Shown in pieces: positions 28,234-36,350 of a stretch of DNA of 64,000 nucleotides. A model generated the notes under the pieces. The model had not been told where the DNA came from, made no database searches, and worked only from the letters and a program-made list of their open reading frames with translations. The stretch lies in contig NZ_NPKR01000002.1 in assembly GCF_008329535.1 (NCBI RefSeq), positions 310,001 to 374,000 of the forward strand, given 5' to 3'. Position 1 is the first letter of the stretch. Every line of letters starts with the position of its first letter. The stretch is from Mycolicibacterium sp. P1-18 (GTDB lineage Bacteria; Actinomycetota; Actinomycetes; Mycobacteriales; Mycobacteriaceae). Position numbers and translations under genes: made by a program.

Positions 28234-28698
28234 GTGTCCACCTCTCTTGCGGTCGTGCGGCTGGACCGTGACCTGCCCCTGCCCACGCGGGCGCATGCCG
28301 GTGACGCCGGCGTCGACCTCTACAGCGCCGTCGACATCGTGCTCGCGCCCGGCCGGCGCGCCCTGGTTCCCACCGGGCTGGCGGTGGCCATTCCCTACGG
28401 GATGGTCGGGCTGATCCACCCGAGATCGGGACTCGCGACGCGCGTTGGGCTTTCGATCGTCAACACCCCCGGTACCGTCGACGCGGGTTACCGAGGGGAG
28501 ATCAAGGTGACACTCATCAATCTCGACCCCGAGGAGCCGATCATCGTGCGACGCGGCGATCGCATCGCACAGCTTCTGGTTCAGCGGGTCGAACTACCCG
28601 AGTTGGTCGAGGTCGCGTCGTTCGACGAGGCTGGCCTGGCTGACACCACCCGTGGCGCAGGCGGCCACGGTTCCTCCGGCGGACACGAGAGTTTGTGA
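28234..28698 (+). CDS. dut: dUTP diphosphatase
   Basis: Dut hydrolyses dUTP to dUMP and pyrophosphate, keeping uracil out of DNA and feeding dTMP synthesis. The 154-residue protein has all five trimeric dUTPase motifs: [37 protein letters not shown] with the catalytic Asp, RGDRIAQLL, and the C-terminal [11 protein letters not shown] with the mycobacterial His in place of Phe. Length equals that of the M. tuberculosis enzyme when started at GTG 28234. The stop overlaps the start of the next gene (TGATG), showing translational coupling. Confidence 0.96.
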   Translation: MSTSLAVVRLDRDLPLPTRAHAGDAGVDLYSAVDIVLAPGRRALVPTGLAVAIPYGMVGLIHPRSGLATRVGLSIVNTPGTVDAGYRGEIKVTLINLDPEEPIIVRRGDRIAQLLVQRVELPELVEVASFDEAGLADTTRGAGGHGSSGGHESL

Positions 28699-29471
28699 TG
28701 GCATTCGGCAAGCGCAAGAACGACGACCAGGGTGCGGAGACCTCCACCGGCAGCCATGCCGCCGCGGAGGTGCCGGCCACCGACGACGGCGACCTCGACG
28801 GACCGTTCGACATCGAGGACTTCGACGACGCCGAGACGGCGCTGGTGGGCCGTCACGACCTGGGCGCCGTACTGATTCCCGAGAACGAGGCCGCCGAGCT
28901 GGCCGTCGAGGTCAACCAGCAGGGCGTGCCGACCATGGCGTGGATGGTGACGTCCAACGGCCGCTACAACGTGACGGCCTACGCGGCGCCCAAGGCCGGC
29001 GGCCTGTGGCGCGAGGTGGTCACCGAGGTGGCCGACTCGCTTCGCAAGGAGGGCGCCGAGGTCGCCATTCAGGACGGGCCGTGGGGCCGCGAGGTCGTCG
29101 GGCACATGACCAACGGCCCCGAACCCGTGGTGATGCGGTTCGTCGGCGTCGACGGTTACCGCTGGATGGTGCGTGGGGCCGCGGTCGGTTCGCCGGAGAA
29201 CGCGGAGGCCATCGCCCGCGATTTGCGAAGCGCCCTGTCCGACACGGTGGTTCGCCGCGGCGACACCCCGCAGCCGGTGCGCAACATGCTGCCCCTGCAG
29301 CTCTCGGAGTCCCTCGTCGCCCGGCTGCGGGCCAGGGCCGAGCAGATGATGGCCGAGCAGGCGCGGCAGGCCGGGCAGCAGCTGGCGCCGCCCTCGCCCG
29401 CCGAGCCGGCGGCGCGCCGCAGCGAGCAGGGCACGGCGATGCAGCAGCTGCGCACCATCACGGGCGGTTAG
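28698..29471 (+). CDS. DUF3710 protein (Rv2696c-like)
   Basis: The 257-residue protein has an acidic, low-complexity start and a conserved core (GPFDIEDFD, LGAVLIPENEAAELAVEVNQQG, WREVVTEVADSLRKEGAEV, RFVGVDGYRWMVRGAAVG), typical of DUF3710. It ends in a long Ala/Gln/Arg-rich helix. No membrane segment or enzyme motif is seen. It is coupled to dut through a TGATG overlap, and this pair is conserved in mycobacteria, but no link to dUTP metabolism has been shown. Confidence 0.88.
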   Translation: MAFGKRKNDDQGAETSTGSHAAAEVPATDDGDLDGPFDIEDFDDAETALVGRHDLGAVLIPENEAAELAVEVNQQGVPTMAWMVTSNGRYNVTAYAAPKAGGLWREVVTEVADSLRKEGAEVAIQDGPWGREVVGHMTNGPEPVVMRFVGVDGYRWMVRGAAVGSPENAEAIARDLRSALSDTVVRRGDTPQPVRNMLPLQLSESLVARLRARAEQMMAEQARQAGQQLAPPSPAEPAARRSEQGTAMQQLRTITGG

Positions 29472-29474
29472 CGC

Positions 29475-30173
29475 TCACAGGTCGAGCAGCGCGGCGACGC
29501 AGGCCGCCCCCAGCACCCCGGAATCGGCGCCGAGCTCGTCGAGGGTGAACGTGCGCAGGGCGGCCACCGGAGCGGCGGCTGCCCACTCGACCGCCACCTC
29601 CAGCGGATGGATGGGGTCGTCGACGGCGGCCGCGATCCCCACCGGCACGGTCAGCCGCTCCAGCTCCGGACCCGTCGGCGCCACGTAGCCGGCGGCGGTC
29701 TCCATGGCGTCGGGAAGCCCCGGCCACTGACCGGCCCACGAGCGGGTGAGCTCGGCGCTCAACCACGGCGGGCTGGAGTCCTGCATCTGGCCGATCGCCG
29801 CGGCCAGCCCGTCGCGCCGCAGCACGCTCGCCGAGTAGCGGGCGGTCAGCGCGGCCGTCGCATTCTCCGGCGCGCCCGTCCAGGCGGGCAGGCCGGCCAG
29901 GACGGCCACGACCCGGGTGGGGTTGGCGAGTGCCCAGGACGCGGCCACCGCGGCGCCGATCGAGATTCCGCCGACGGCGATCGGAGCTTGCCCGGCGGCG
30001 TCGTCGAGGGCCTGCAGGTACCCCCCGACCAGACGGGACGGCTCCGGCGCGGGCGTCACCACCACGGCGCCGACGTCGTGCAGAGCGCGGGAGAACGCGC
30101 GGTAGACGTAGTCGTCGTCGGATCCGGTGCCCGGCAACAGCACCACCGAGACGCCGCGCAGGCTGACGGGCAT
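29475..30173 (-). CDS. Alpha/beta hydrolase-fold protein (Rv2695-like)
   Basis: The 232-residue protein has a small alpha/beta hydrolase fold: SVVLLPGTGSDDDYVY at the N-terminus, a nucleophile elbow VGGISIGAAVAASWAL with Ser, an acidic residue in AAVDDPIHPLEVA and TFTLDELGADSG near the end. A clear catalytic His is not evident, so activity is uncertain. ATG 30173 gives a length close to the H37Rv protein; longer in-frame starts run into the upstream divergent promoter. It converges on the DUF3710 gene. Confidence 0.8.
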   Translation of the reverse strand: MPVSLRGVSVVLLPGTGSDDDYVYRAFSRALHDVGAVVVTPAPEPSRLVGGYLQALDDAAGQAPIAVGGISIGAAVAASWALANPTRVVAVLAGLPAWTGAPENATAALTARYSASVLRRDGLAAAIGQMQDSSPPWLSAELTRSWAGQWPGLPDAMETAAGYVAPTGPELERLTVPVGIAAAVDDPIHPLEVAVEWAAAAPVAALRTFTLDELGADSGVLGAACVAALLDL

Positions 30174-30313
30174 CGTCTGATCGTGCCGTGTGGGTCCGAT
30201 CACGTCCACGAGAGGGCGACTAGAACGGCCCGCGGCAGGGTAGACGGTGCACCTGTGCGCCACGTGGCAAATCGGAACCAAGAGGTCTACCGTGGCGTTG
30301 GTTAAGAGGTGGG

Positions 30314-30324
30314 TCAACGGTTGA
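30314..30324. promoter_or_regulatory. Short palindrome TCAACGGTTGA before the OB-fold gene
   Basis: An 11-bp odd-centred palindrome, TCAACGGTTGA, lies 25 bp upstream of the ATG at 30349 between two divergent genes, inside a longer imperfect inverted repeat (GGTGGGTCAAC / GTTGATTCACC). A regulator site is possible; none is known. Confidence 0.3.
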
Positions 30325-30348
30325 TTCACCACTTGGGTAGGAGAGACC

Positions 30349-30720
30349 ATGGCTACGGCCGAAGGTTATCTGCGTCGGCTCACGCGGCGTCTGACGGAGG
30401 ACCCCGAACAGCAGGACGTCGAGGAACTCAGTGACGAGGCCGCCAACACCGGCGCACAGAAGGCGATCGACTGTCGACGCGGCCAGGAAGTGACGATGGT
30501 CGGCACGCTGCGGTGTGTCGAGACCAACGCCAAGGGCTGTGCCGGCGGCGTCCGCGCGGAACTGTTCGACGGCACCGACGCGGTGATGCTCGTCTGGCTG
30601 GGCCAGCGGCGCATCGCCGGCATCGAGTCCGGCCGGACGCTGCGGGTGCACGGCCGGCTCGGCAAGCTGGAGAACGGCACGAAGGCGATCTACAACCCGC
30701 ACTACGAGATTCAGAAGTGA
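30349..30720 (+). CDS. OB-fold nucleic-acid-binding protein (Rv2694c-like)
   Basis: The 123-residue protein has a short helical N-terminus and an OB-fold core: GQEVTMVGTLRCVETNAKGCAGGVRAELFDGTD, VMLVWLGQRRIAGIESGRTLRVHGRLG and YNPHYEI. Such single OB domains bind DNA or RNA and are conserved next to DUF3159 genes in actinobacteria. ATG 30349 follows GGAGAGACC. Its stop overlaps the GTG start of the next gene (GTGA). Confidence 0.85.
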   Translation: MATAEGYLRRLTRRLTEDPEQQDVEELSDEAANTGAQKAIDCRRGQEVTMVGTLRCVETNAKGCAGGVRAELFDGTDAVMLVWLGQRRIAGIESGRTLRVHGRLGKLENGTKAIYNPHYEIQK

Positions 30721-31433
30721 CCCACCCCGACACGGGGTCGGCGGACGGGATCGAGGCCGCAGAGCCCGATGAACCCGAGAACAAGCTCAACGCGCAAGCC
30801 ATCCTCGCGCAAATGGGTGGCGTCAGCGGCCTGATCTACTCGTCGTTGCCCGTTCTGGTGTTCGTCCCCGTGTCGTCGCTGTTCGGCCTGAAGTGGGCCA
30901 TCGCCGCGGCGCTGGGCGTGGCGACGCTCATCCTGGTGTGGCGTCTGGTGCGCCGGGAGACGCTGCAACCGGCGATCTCCGGCTTCTTCGCCGTCGGGGT
31001 CAGTGCCGGAATCGCCTACCTGGTCGGCGAGTCCAAGGGCTACTTCCTGCTGGGCATCTGGTCGTCCCTGGTCTACGCCGGGGTGTTCGCCCTGTCGGTC
31101 GTCATCCGGCGGCCCGTCGTCGGCTATGCCTGGGGCTGGGTCAACGGGCGCGACCGCGACTGGCGCGGGGTCCGTCGCGCGTTGACGGCATTCGACGTCG
31201 CGACGATCGTCTGGGCCCTGGTGTTCGGCGCCCGGTTCCTGGTGCAGAACCGCCTGTACGACGAGGACCAGACCGGCCTGCTCGGCGTTGCGCGCATCGC
31301 CATGGGCTGGCCCCTGACGGCCGTCGCCGCACTGGTCACCTATCTCGCCATCCGGACGGCGCAGCGCGCGCTGCACGCCGCGGAGAACCCGGAGACGGCA
31401 CAGCCGCAGGCCGAAGAGGCTCGGGCCGACTGA
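30717..31433 (+). CDS. DUF3159 integral membrane protein (Rv2693c-like)
   Basis: The 238-residue product has an acidic N-terminus and about five transmembrane segments, with the DUF3159 signature near LNAQAILAQMGGVSGLIYSSLPVLVF and RETLQPAISGFFAVGVSAGIAYLVG. It resembles intracellular septation and transport-like membrane proteins, but no substrate is known. GTG 30717 overlaps the previous stop (GTGA), which shows translational coupling to the OB-fold gene. Its stop is followed closely by an MFS gene. Confidence 0.86.
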   Translation: MTHPDTGSADGIEAAEPDEPENKLNAQAILAQMGGVSGLIYSSLPVLVFVPVSSLFGLKWAIAAALGVATLILVWRLVRRETLQPAISGFFAVGVSAGIAYLVGESKGYFLLGIWSSLVYAGVFALSVVIRRPVVGYAWGWVNGRDRDWRGVRRALTAFDVATIVWALVFGARFLVQNRLYDEDQTGLLGVARIAMGWPLTAVAALVTYLAIRTAQRALHAAENPETAQPQAEEARAD

Positions 31434-31477
31434 TTTCCACCCCGCGCCGCGACTCGACCGATCGCACTCTGATCGCG

Positions 31478-32905
31478 GTGGCGGTACTGGCGTCTTTCGT
31501 CGCCTTCCTCGACGGCTCGGTGGTGAACCTCGCGCTGCCGGCGATCGCCGCGGAGTTCGGCGGCGGACTTGCGCTGCAGCAGTGGGTGGTCGACGGTTAC
31601 CTGCTGGCTCTCGGTGCACTCATCCTGGTCGCCGGCGCCGTGTCTGACCAGTTCGGCAGGCTGGCCGTGCTGCGGGCGGGCCTCGGCGTGTTCGCCGTCG
31701 CGTCGCTGTTGTGCGCGGTGGCCCCCACCGGGTGGATTCTGGTCGCGGCGCGTTGCCTGCAGGGCGTCGGGGCGGCCTTCCTGGTGCCGAGCTCGCTGGC
31801 GATGATCAACTCGCGGTTCACCGGGGCCAAGCAGGCCGCCGCGATCGGCACGTGGACGGCGTGGACGGGCACCGCGTTCGTGGTCGGTCCGCCGCTGGGC
31901 GGGGTGCTGGTGGACACCCTGGACTGGCGGTGGGTCTTCGGGATCAACGTGCTGCCGGTCGCGGCCACGGTGTACCTGACGACGAGGCTCCGCGGCGAGG
32001 ACTCGAATGCCCGGCGGCCCGGCCGCGTCGACGTGGTGGGTGCGGTGCTCTGCGCAGTGGGGTTGACCGGCGCGGTGTATGCCCTCATCGAGGAGCAGCG
32101 CCTCGGTCCGTCGCATCCCGCCGTGGTGACCGCGTTCCTGGTCGGCGTCACGTGCCTGGTCGCCTTCCCGTTCTGGGAACGCCGGACGCCGAACCCGATC
32201 ATGCCGCTGGGCCTGTTCGGCTCCCGCAACTTCGCCGTCGGCAATCTGGCGACGGTGTTCCTCTATGCCGCGGTGTCCCTCGGCACGTTGCTCGTCGCGC
32301 TGTTCCTGCAGGAGACGGTCGGCATGTCGGCCGCGCTCGCGGGTCTGGCCACGCTGCCGCTGCCGGTGCTGTCGTTCTTCCTGGCCCGGCGATTCGGCAC
32401 GCTGGCGGGCACGCACGGACCGCGGGTGTTCATGGGCGTGGGCCCGCTGATCGCCGCGGCCGGCTTCCTGCTGATGACGACGGCGCGCGCGCCGTTCGAC
32501 TTCTGGACCCAGATGCTGCCGGGCCTGCTGGTGTTCGGTCTCGGGCTGACGGTCACGGTGTCACCGTTGACCGCGGCGGTCCTGGCCGCGGTCGACCCGG
32601 CGCAGAGTGGGATCGGTTCCGCGGTGAACAACGCGGTGTCACGGGTGGCCGGACTGATCGCGGTGGCCTTCATGGGCGTGATCGTCGGGGCGGCCTCGTC
32701 GGGCGAAACGGGTTCGGCGGCAATGACGTTCGCCGGCTTCCACTACGGCGCGGTCACGGTGGCGGCGTTGTTCGCCGTCGCCGGGGTGGTGTCCGCCGTG
32801 GGCATCAGCAACCGGCAGTGCGACATGGGCCGCGTCTCCCCGGAGGCCGCGGCGCGCTCGCACGACCGGGCGACGCCGCCGCCCGCGCTCACCGCGCCGG
32901 ACTGA
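31478..32905 (+). CDS. MFS transporter, DHA2/14-TM drug-efflux type
   Basis: This protein is a drug:H+ antiporter-2 type permease with about 14 hydrophobic segments. It shows the family motifs FLDGSVVNLALPAI in helix 1, GRLAVLRAG in the first loop, RCLQGVGAAFLVPSSLAMI in helix 4 and WTGTAFVVGPPLGGVL in helix 5. The start is odd: no ATG, GTG or TTG lies between the end of the DUF3159 gene and GTG 31478, which would begin inside the first helix (475 residues). A true start at ATT 31433 or CTG 31430, overlapping the upstream TGA, would give a normal N-terminus. There is no counterpart here in H37Rv. The substrate is unknown. Confidence 0.85.
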   Translation: MAVLASFVAFLDGSVVNLALPAIAAEFGGGLALQQWVVDGYLLALGALILVAGAVSDQFGRLAVLRAGLGVFAVASLLCAVAPTGWILVAARCLQGVGAAFLVPSSLAMINSRFTGAKQAAAIGTWTAWTGTAFVVGPPLGGVLVDTLDWRWVFGINVLPVAATVYLTTRLRGEDSNARRPGRVDVVGAVLCAVGLTGAVYALIEEQRLGPSHPAVVTAFLVGVTCLVAFPFWERRTPNPIMPLGLFGSRNFAVGNLATVFLYAAVSLGTLLVALFLQETVGMSAALAGLATLPLPVLSFFLARRFGTLAGTHGPRVFMGVGPLIAAAGFLLMTTARAPFDFWTQMLPGLLVFGLGLTVTVSPLTAAVLAAVDPAQSGIGSAVNNAVSRVAGLIAVAFMGVIVGAASSGETGSAAMTFAGFHYGAVTVAALFAVAGVVSAVGISNRQCDMGRVSPEAAARSHDRATPPPALTAPD

Positions 32906-32907
32906 CG

Positions 32908-33567
32908 TCAGCGGGGGTGCAGCAGCAGTTCCCGCAGCTGACCCTCGACCTCGTCGGTGGTGACGAACAGCAGTTCGTCGCCGCCCTCCAGGGGCTCGTC
33001 GTTCTCGGGGACGATCACGCGGGCGCCCCTCAGGATGGTCACCAGAGCGGCGTCGCGGGGGAGTTCCAGCCGCTTGACGGCCTTGCCGCCCCACGGGGTG
33101 TCGTCGGGCAGGGTGATCTCGACCAGGTTGGCTTGACCCTTGCGGAAGCTCATCAGGCGCACCAGGTCGCCCACCGACACGGCCTCTTCGACCAGTGAGG
33201 CCAACATCCTGGGGGTCGACACCGCGACGTCGACGCCCCACGCCTCGTCGAACAGCCACTCGTTGCGCGGGTCGTTGACCCGCGCAACCACCCGCGGCAC
33301 CGCGAACTCGGTCTTGGCCAGGAGGCTGAGCACCACGTTGGCCTTGTCGTCGCCGGTGGCGGCGATGACCACGTCGAAGTCCTCGAGCCCGACGGCCTCG
33401 AGCAGGGTCAGCTCGCAGGCGTCCCCGAGCCGCCAGTGTGCGGCCGGGATGGCGTCGGTGTCGACGTGATCGGGGTTGCGCTCGAGCAGCGTGACGTCGT
33501 GCGCCTCGACGAGTTCCCTGGCGATGGACCGGCCGACGGCGCCGGCTCCTGCGATGGCGACCTTCAC
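32908..33567 (-). CDS. ceoC: TrkA-type potassium-channel regulatory subunit (CeoC)
   Basis: The 219-residue protein has an N-terminal Rossmann RCK domain (KVAIAGAGAVGRSIARELVEAHDVTLLERN, FDVVIAATGDDKANVVLSLLAK) that binds NAD(H) and a C-terminal TrkA_C domain (GARVIVPENDEPLEGGDELLFVTTDE). With CeoB it gates K+ uptake through a Trk-type channel; no channel gene lies in this window. It is 18 bp behind ceoB on the same strand, forming an operon. Its stop is 3 bp from that of the convergent MFS gene. Confidence 0.92.
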   Translation of the reverse strand: MKVAIAGAGAVGRSIARELVEAHDVTLLERNPDHVDTDAIPAAHWRLGDACELTLLEAVGLEDFDVVIAATGDDKANVVLSLLAKTEFAVPRVVARVNDPRNEWLFDEAWGVDVAVSTPRMLASLVEEAVSVGDLVRLMSFRKGQANLVEITLPDDTPWGGKAVKRLELPRDAALVTILRGARVIVPENDEPLEGGDELLFVTTDEVEGQLRELLLHPR

Positions 33568-33585
33568 GAGATCCTTCCTAGCCGG

Positions 33586-34260
33586 TCACTGGTCATCGGC
33601 GTCTTCACCGGGCGGGAGCGCGGCGATCGCGATCGCCTCGCCGACGTGGCCCGAGATGGCCGCCATGTACACCTGGTCGCTGGCCTGGATCACGGTCTTC
33701 TTGTCCGGCAGTAGGCCGGTGCCGAACCTGATCATGAAGGCGACGCGGCCGCCGGTCACCGCCTCCAGCGCGGTCACCCGCCGGCCGAACCAGCCCTCGT
33801 GCAGCGGCAGTTCGGCCACCGCGACGTTGCCCGACGGGTCACGCCACTTGGTGGTCTCGCTCTCGCGGGTCAGCACGTTGAGCAGCCGGTCGGTGGTCCA
33901 GGGCACCGTGGCCACCGTCGGGATGCCCAGCCGCTCGTAGACGGCGGCGCGCTTGGCGTCGTAGATGCGGGCGACGACGCGTTCGACGCCGAAGGTCTCC
34001 CGCGCGACGCGCGCGGAGATGATGTTGGAATTGTCACCCGAGGAGACGGCGGCGAACGCACCCGCGCCCTCGATGCCGGACCGCAGCAGCACGTCGCGGT
34101 CGAATCCCATCCCCAGGACACGCTCACCTGGGAATTCGGGGGACAGGCGGTGAAAGGCGGTGCCATCACGGTCGATAACCGCGACTTCGTGGCCGATCCG
34201 AGCCAAGCCATCGGCCAACGACGCGCCTACTCGGCCGCATCCCATTACGACTACACGCAC
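33586..34260 (-). CDS. ceoB: TrkA-type potassium-channel regulatory subunit (CeoB)
   Basis: The 224-residue paralogue of CeoC has the Rossmann motif VVMGCGRVGASLADGLARIGHEVAVID, FAAVSSGDNSNIISARVARETFGVERVVARIYDA, and a TrkA_C domain with AFMIRFGTGLLPDKKTVIQASDQV. It should be the partner ring subunit of CeoC. ATG 34260 is the first start compatible with the fold. It is divergent from the APC permease gene, which could itself carry K+, so the three genes may share a potassium or pH function (inference). Confidence 0.92.
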   Translation of the reverse strand: MRVVVMGCGRVGASLADGLARIGHEVAVIDRDGTAFHRLSPEFPGERVLGMGFDRDVLLRSGIEGAGAFAAVSSGDNSNIISARVARETFGVERVVARIYDAKRAAVYERLGIPTVATVPWTTDRLLNVLTRESETTKWRDPSGNVAVAELPLHEGWFGRRVTALEAVTGGRVAFMIRFGTGLLPDKKTVIQASDQVYMAAISGHVGEAIAIAALPPGEDADDQ

Positions 34261-34358
34261 GCGTCGATCCTTCCAGCGGTTCGGCAGAAACGGATTGTGG
34301 CGAACCTGCGCAACCGGAACGCTACAGCCATTCGCCCATGCGCTTACCCTTGGCTCTC

Positions 34359-36350
34359 GTGTCCAAGCTTTCTACCGCTGCTCGCCGGTTGGTACTGGGT
34401 AGACCGTTCCGTAGCGACGCGATGGGGCACACGTTGCTGCCCAAGCGAATCGCCCTGCCCGTGTTCGCCTCCGACGCGCTGTCGTCGGTGGCCTACGCGC
34501 CCGAGGAGATCTTCCTCGTGCTCTCGGTGGCGGGTCTCAGCGCCTACACGATGGCGCCGTGGATCGGTCTCGCCGTCGCGGCGGTGATGCTCGTGGTCAT
34601 CGCGAGCTACCGCCAGAACGTGCACGCCTATCCGTCCGGCGGCGGTGATTACGAAGTGGTGACCACCAACCTGGGGCCCACCGCCGGCCTGACGGTGGCC
34701 AGTGCGCTGCTCGTCGACTACGTGCTGACCGTCGCGGTGTCGATGGCCTCGGCGATGTCGAACATCGGGTCCGCGGTGCCGTTCATCGCCCAGCACAAGG
34801 TGCTCTTCGCCGTCGCCGCCATCCTGCTGCTCGCGTCGCTGAACCTGCGCGGGATCCGGGAGTCCGGCACCGCGTTCGCCATCCCGACCTACGCGTTCAT
34901 GATCGGCATGTACGTGATGGTCGGCTGGGGGTTGTTCCAGATCTTCGTGCTCGGCGACCATCTGCAGGCCGAGACGGCGGGGTTCACCGTGCAGTCCGAA
35001 CACGGTGACGTCCTCGGGTTCGCGATGGTGTTCCTGGTGGCGCGGGCGTTCTCGTCGGGCTGCGCGGCGCTCACCGGCGTCGAGGCCATCAGCAACGGCG
35101 TGCCCGCCTTCAAGAAGCCGAAGTCCCGCAACGCGGCGACGACCCTGCTGCTGCTGGGCGGCATCGCGGTCTCGCTGTTCATGGGAATCATCGTGTTGGC
35201 CAAGGAGACCGGGGCCAAGGTCGTCGACAGCGTCGACCAGCTCGTCGGCGCGCCCGCCGGGTATCACCCCAAGACGTTGATCGCCCAGCTGGCCGACGCG
35301 GTGTTCCACGACTTCCCGATCGGCCTGTACCTGATTGCCGGGGTGACCGCACTGATCCTGGTGCTGGCCGCCAACACGGCCTTCAACGGCTTCCCCGTCC
35401 TCGGCTCGATCCTGGCCCAGGACCGGTACCTGCCCCGCCAGTTGCACACCCGCGGTGACCGGCTGGCGTTCTCCAACGGCATCCTGTTCCTCGCGTTCGC
35501 GGCCATCGCCTTCGTGGTGGCGTTTCGGGCCGAGGTCACCGCGCTGATCCAGCTGTACATCGTGGGTGTGTTCGTCAGCTTCACGCTGAGCCAGATCGGC
35601 ATGGTCCGGCACTGGACCCGGCTGCTGCGCGTCGAGACCGACGCCACCCAGCGCCGCCGGATGCAGCGGTCCCGCGTCATCAACGCGATCGGTCTGCTGT
35701 GCACCGGTGCGGTCCTGGTGGTGGTCGTGGTGACCAAGTTCCGGGCGGGCGCATGGATCGCGATCCTCGCCATGGGCGCGCTGTTCGGCCTCATGAAGCT
35801 CATCCACAAGCACTACGCCACCGTCTCGACGGAGTTGGAGGCCCGCGCCGCAGAGCAGGGCGACGTGGTGCTGCCGAGCCGCAACCACGCCATCGTGTTG
35901 GTGTCCAACCTGCACTTGCCGACCAAGCGTGCCCTGGCCTACGCCCGGGCCACCCGGCCCGACGTGCTGGAGGCGATCACCGTGAACGTGGACGACGAAG
36001 AGGCCCACGAGCTGGTGCACAAGTGGGAGGACAGCGACGTCTCCGTGCCGCTGAAGGTCATCGCCTCGCCCTATCGCGAGATCACCAGGCCCATCCTGAG
36101 TTACGTCCAGCGGATCATCAAGGACTCGCCGCGCACCGTGGTCACCGTGTTCATCCCCGAGTACGTCGTCGGACACTGGTGGGAGCAGGTGCTGCACAAC
36201 CAGAGTGCGCTGCGGCTCAAGGGACGTCTGCTCTTCGAGCCCAACGTCATGGTGACCTCCGTGCCGTGGCAGCTGAACTCCTCGGAGCGGCTCAAGGTCA
36301 TCGACGAGCAGCCGGCACCCGGCGACGCCCGGCGGGGATTCCTCAATTGA
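34359..36350 (+). CDS. APC-superfamily permease (Rv2690c-like)
   Basis: The 663-residue product has about twelve transmembrane helices in the first 470 residues and a cytoplasmic C-terminal domain of about 190 residues containing HAIVLVSNLHLPTKRALAYARATRP, resembling a universal-stress-type fold. Conserved parts include FASDALSSVAYAPEEIFLVL and SYRQNVHAYPSGGGDYEV. The architecture resembles the KUP-like or DUF amino-acid permeases of actinobacteria; potassium or amino-acid transport is possible. GTG 34359 (VSKLSTAARRLVLG) matches the H37Rv N-terminus as recalled. The TTGA overlap couples it to the methyltransferase gene. Confidence 0.88.
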   Translation: MSKLSTAARRLVLGRPFRSDAMGHTLLPKRIALPVFASDALSSVAYAPEEIFLVLSVAGLSAYTMAPWIGLAVAAVMLVVIASYRQNVHAYPSGGGDYEVVTTNLGPTAGLTVASALLVDYVLTVAVSMASAMSNIGSAVPFIAQHKVLFAVAAILLLASLNLRGIRESGTAFAIPTYAFMIGMYVMVGWGLFQIFVLGDHLQAETAGFTVQSEHGDVLGFAMVFLVARAFSSGCAALTGVEAISNGVPAFKKPKSRNAATTLLLLGGIAVSLFMGIIVLAKETGAKVVDSVDQLVGAPAGYHPKTLIAQLADAVFHDFPIGLYLIAGVTALILVLAANTAFNGFPVLGSILAQDRYLPRQLHTRGDRLAFSNGILFLAFAAIAFVVAFRAEVTALIQLYIVGVFVSFTLSQIGMVRHWTRLLRVETDATQRRRMQRSRVINAIGLLCTGAVLVVVVVTKFRAGAWIAILAMGALFGLMKLIHKHYATVSTELEARAAEQGDVVLPSRNHAIVLVSNLHLPTKRALAYARATRPDVLEAITVNVDDEEAHELVHKWEDSDVSVPLKVIASPYREITRPILSYVQRIIKDSPRTVVTVFIPEYVVGHWWEQVLHNQSALRLKGRLLFEPNVMVTSVPWQLNSSERLKVIDEQPAPGDARRGFLN

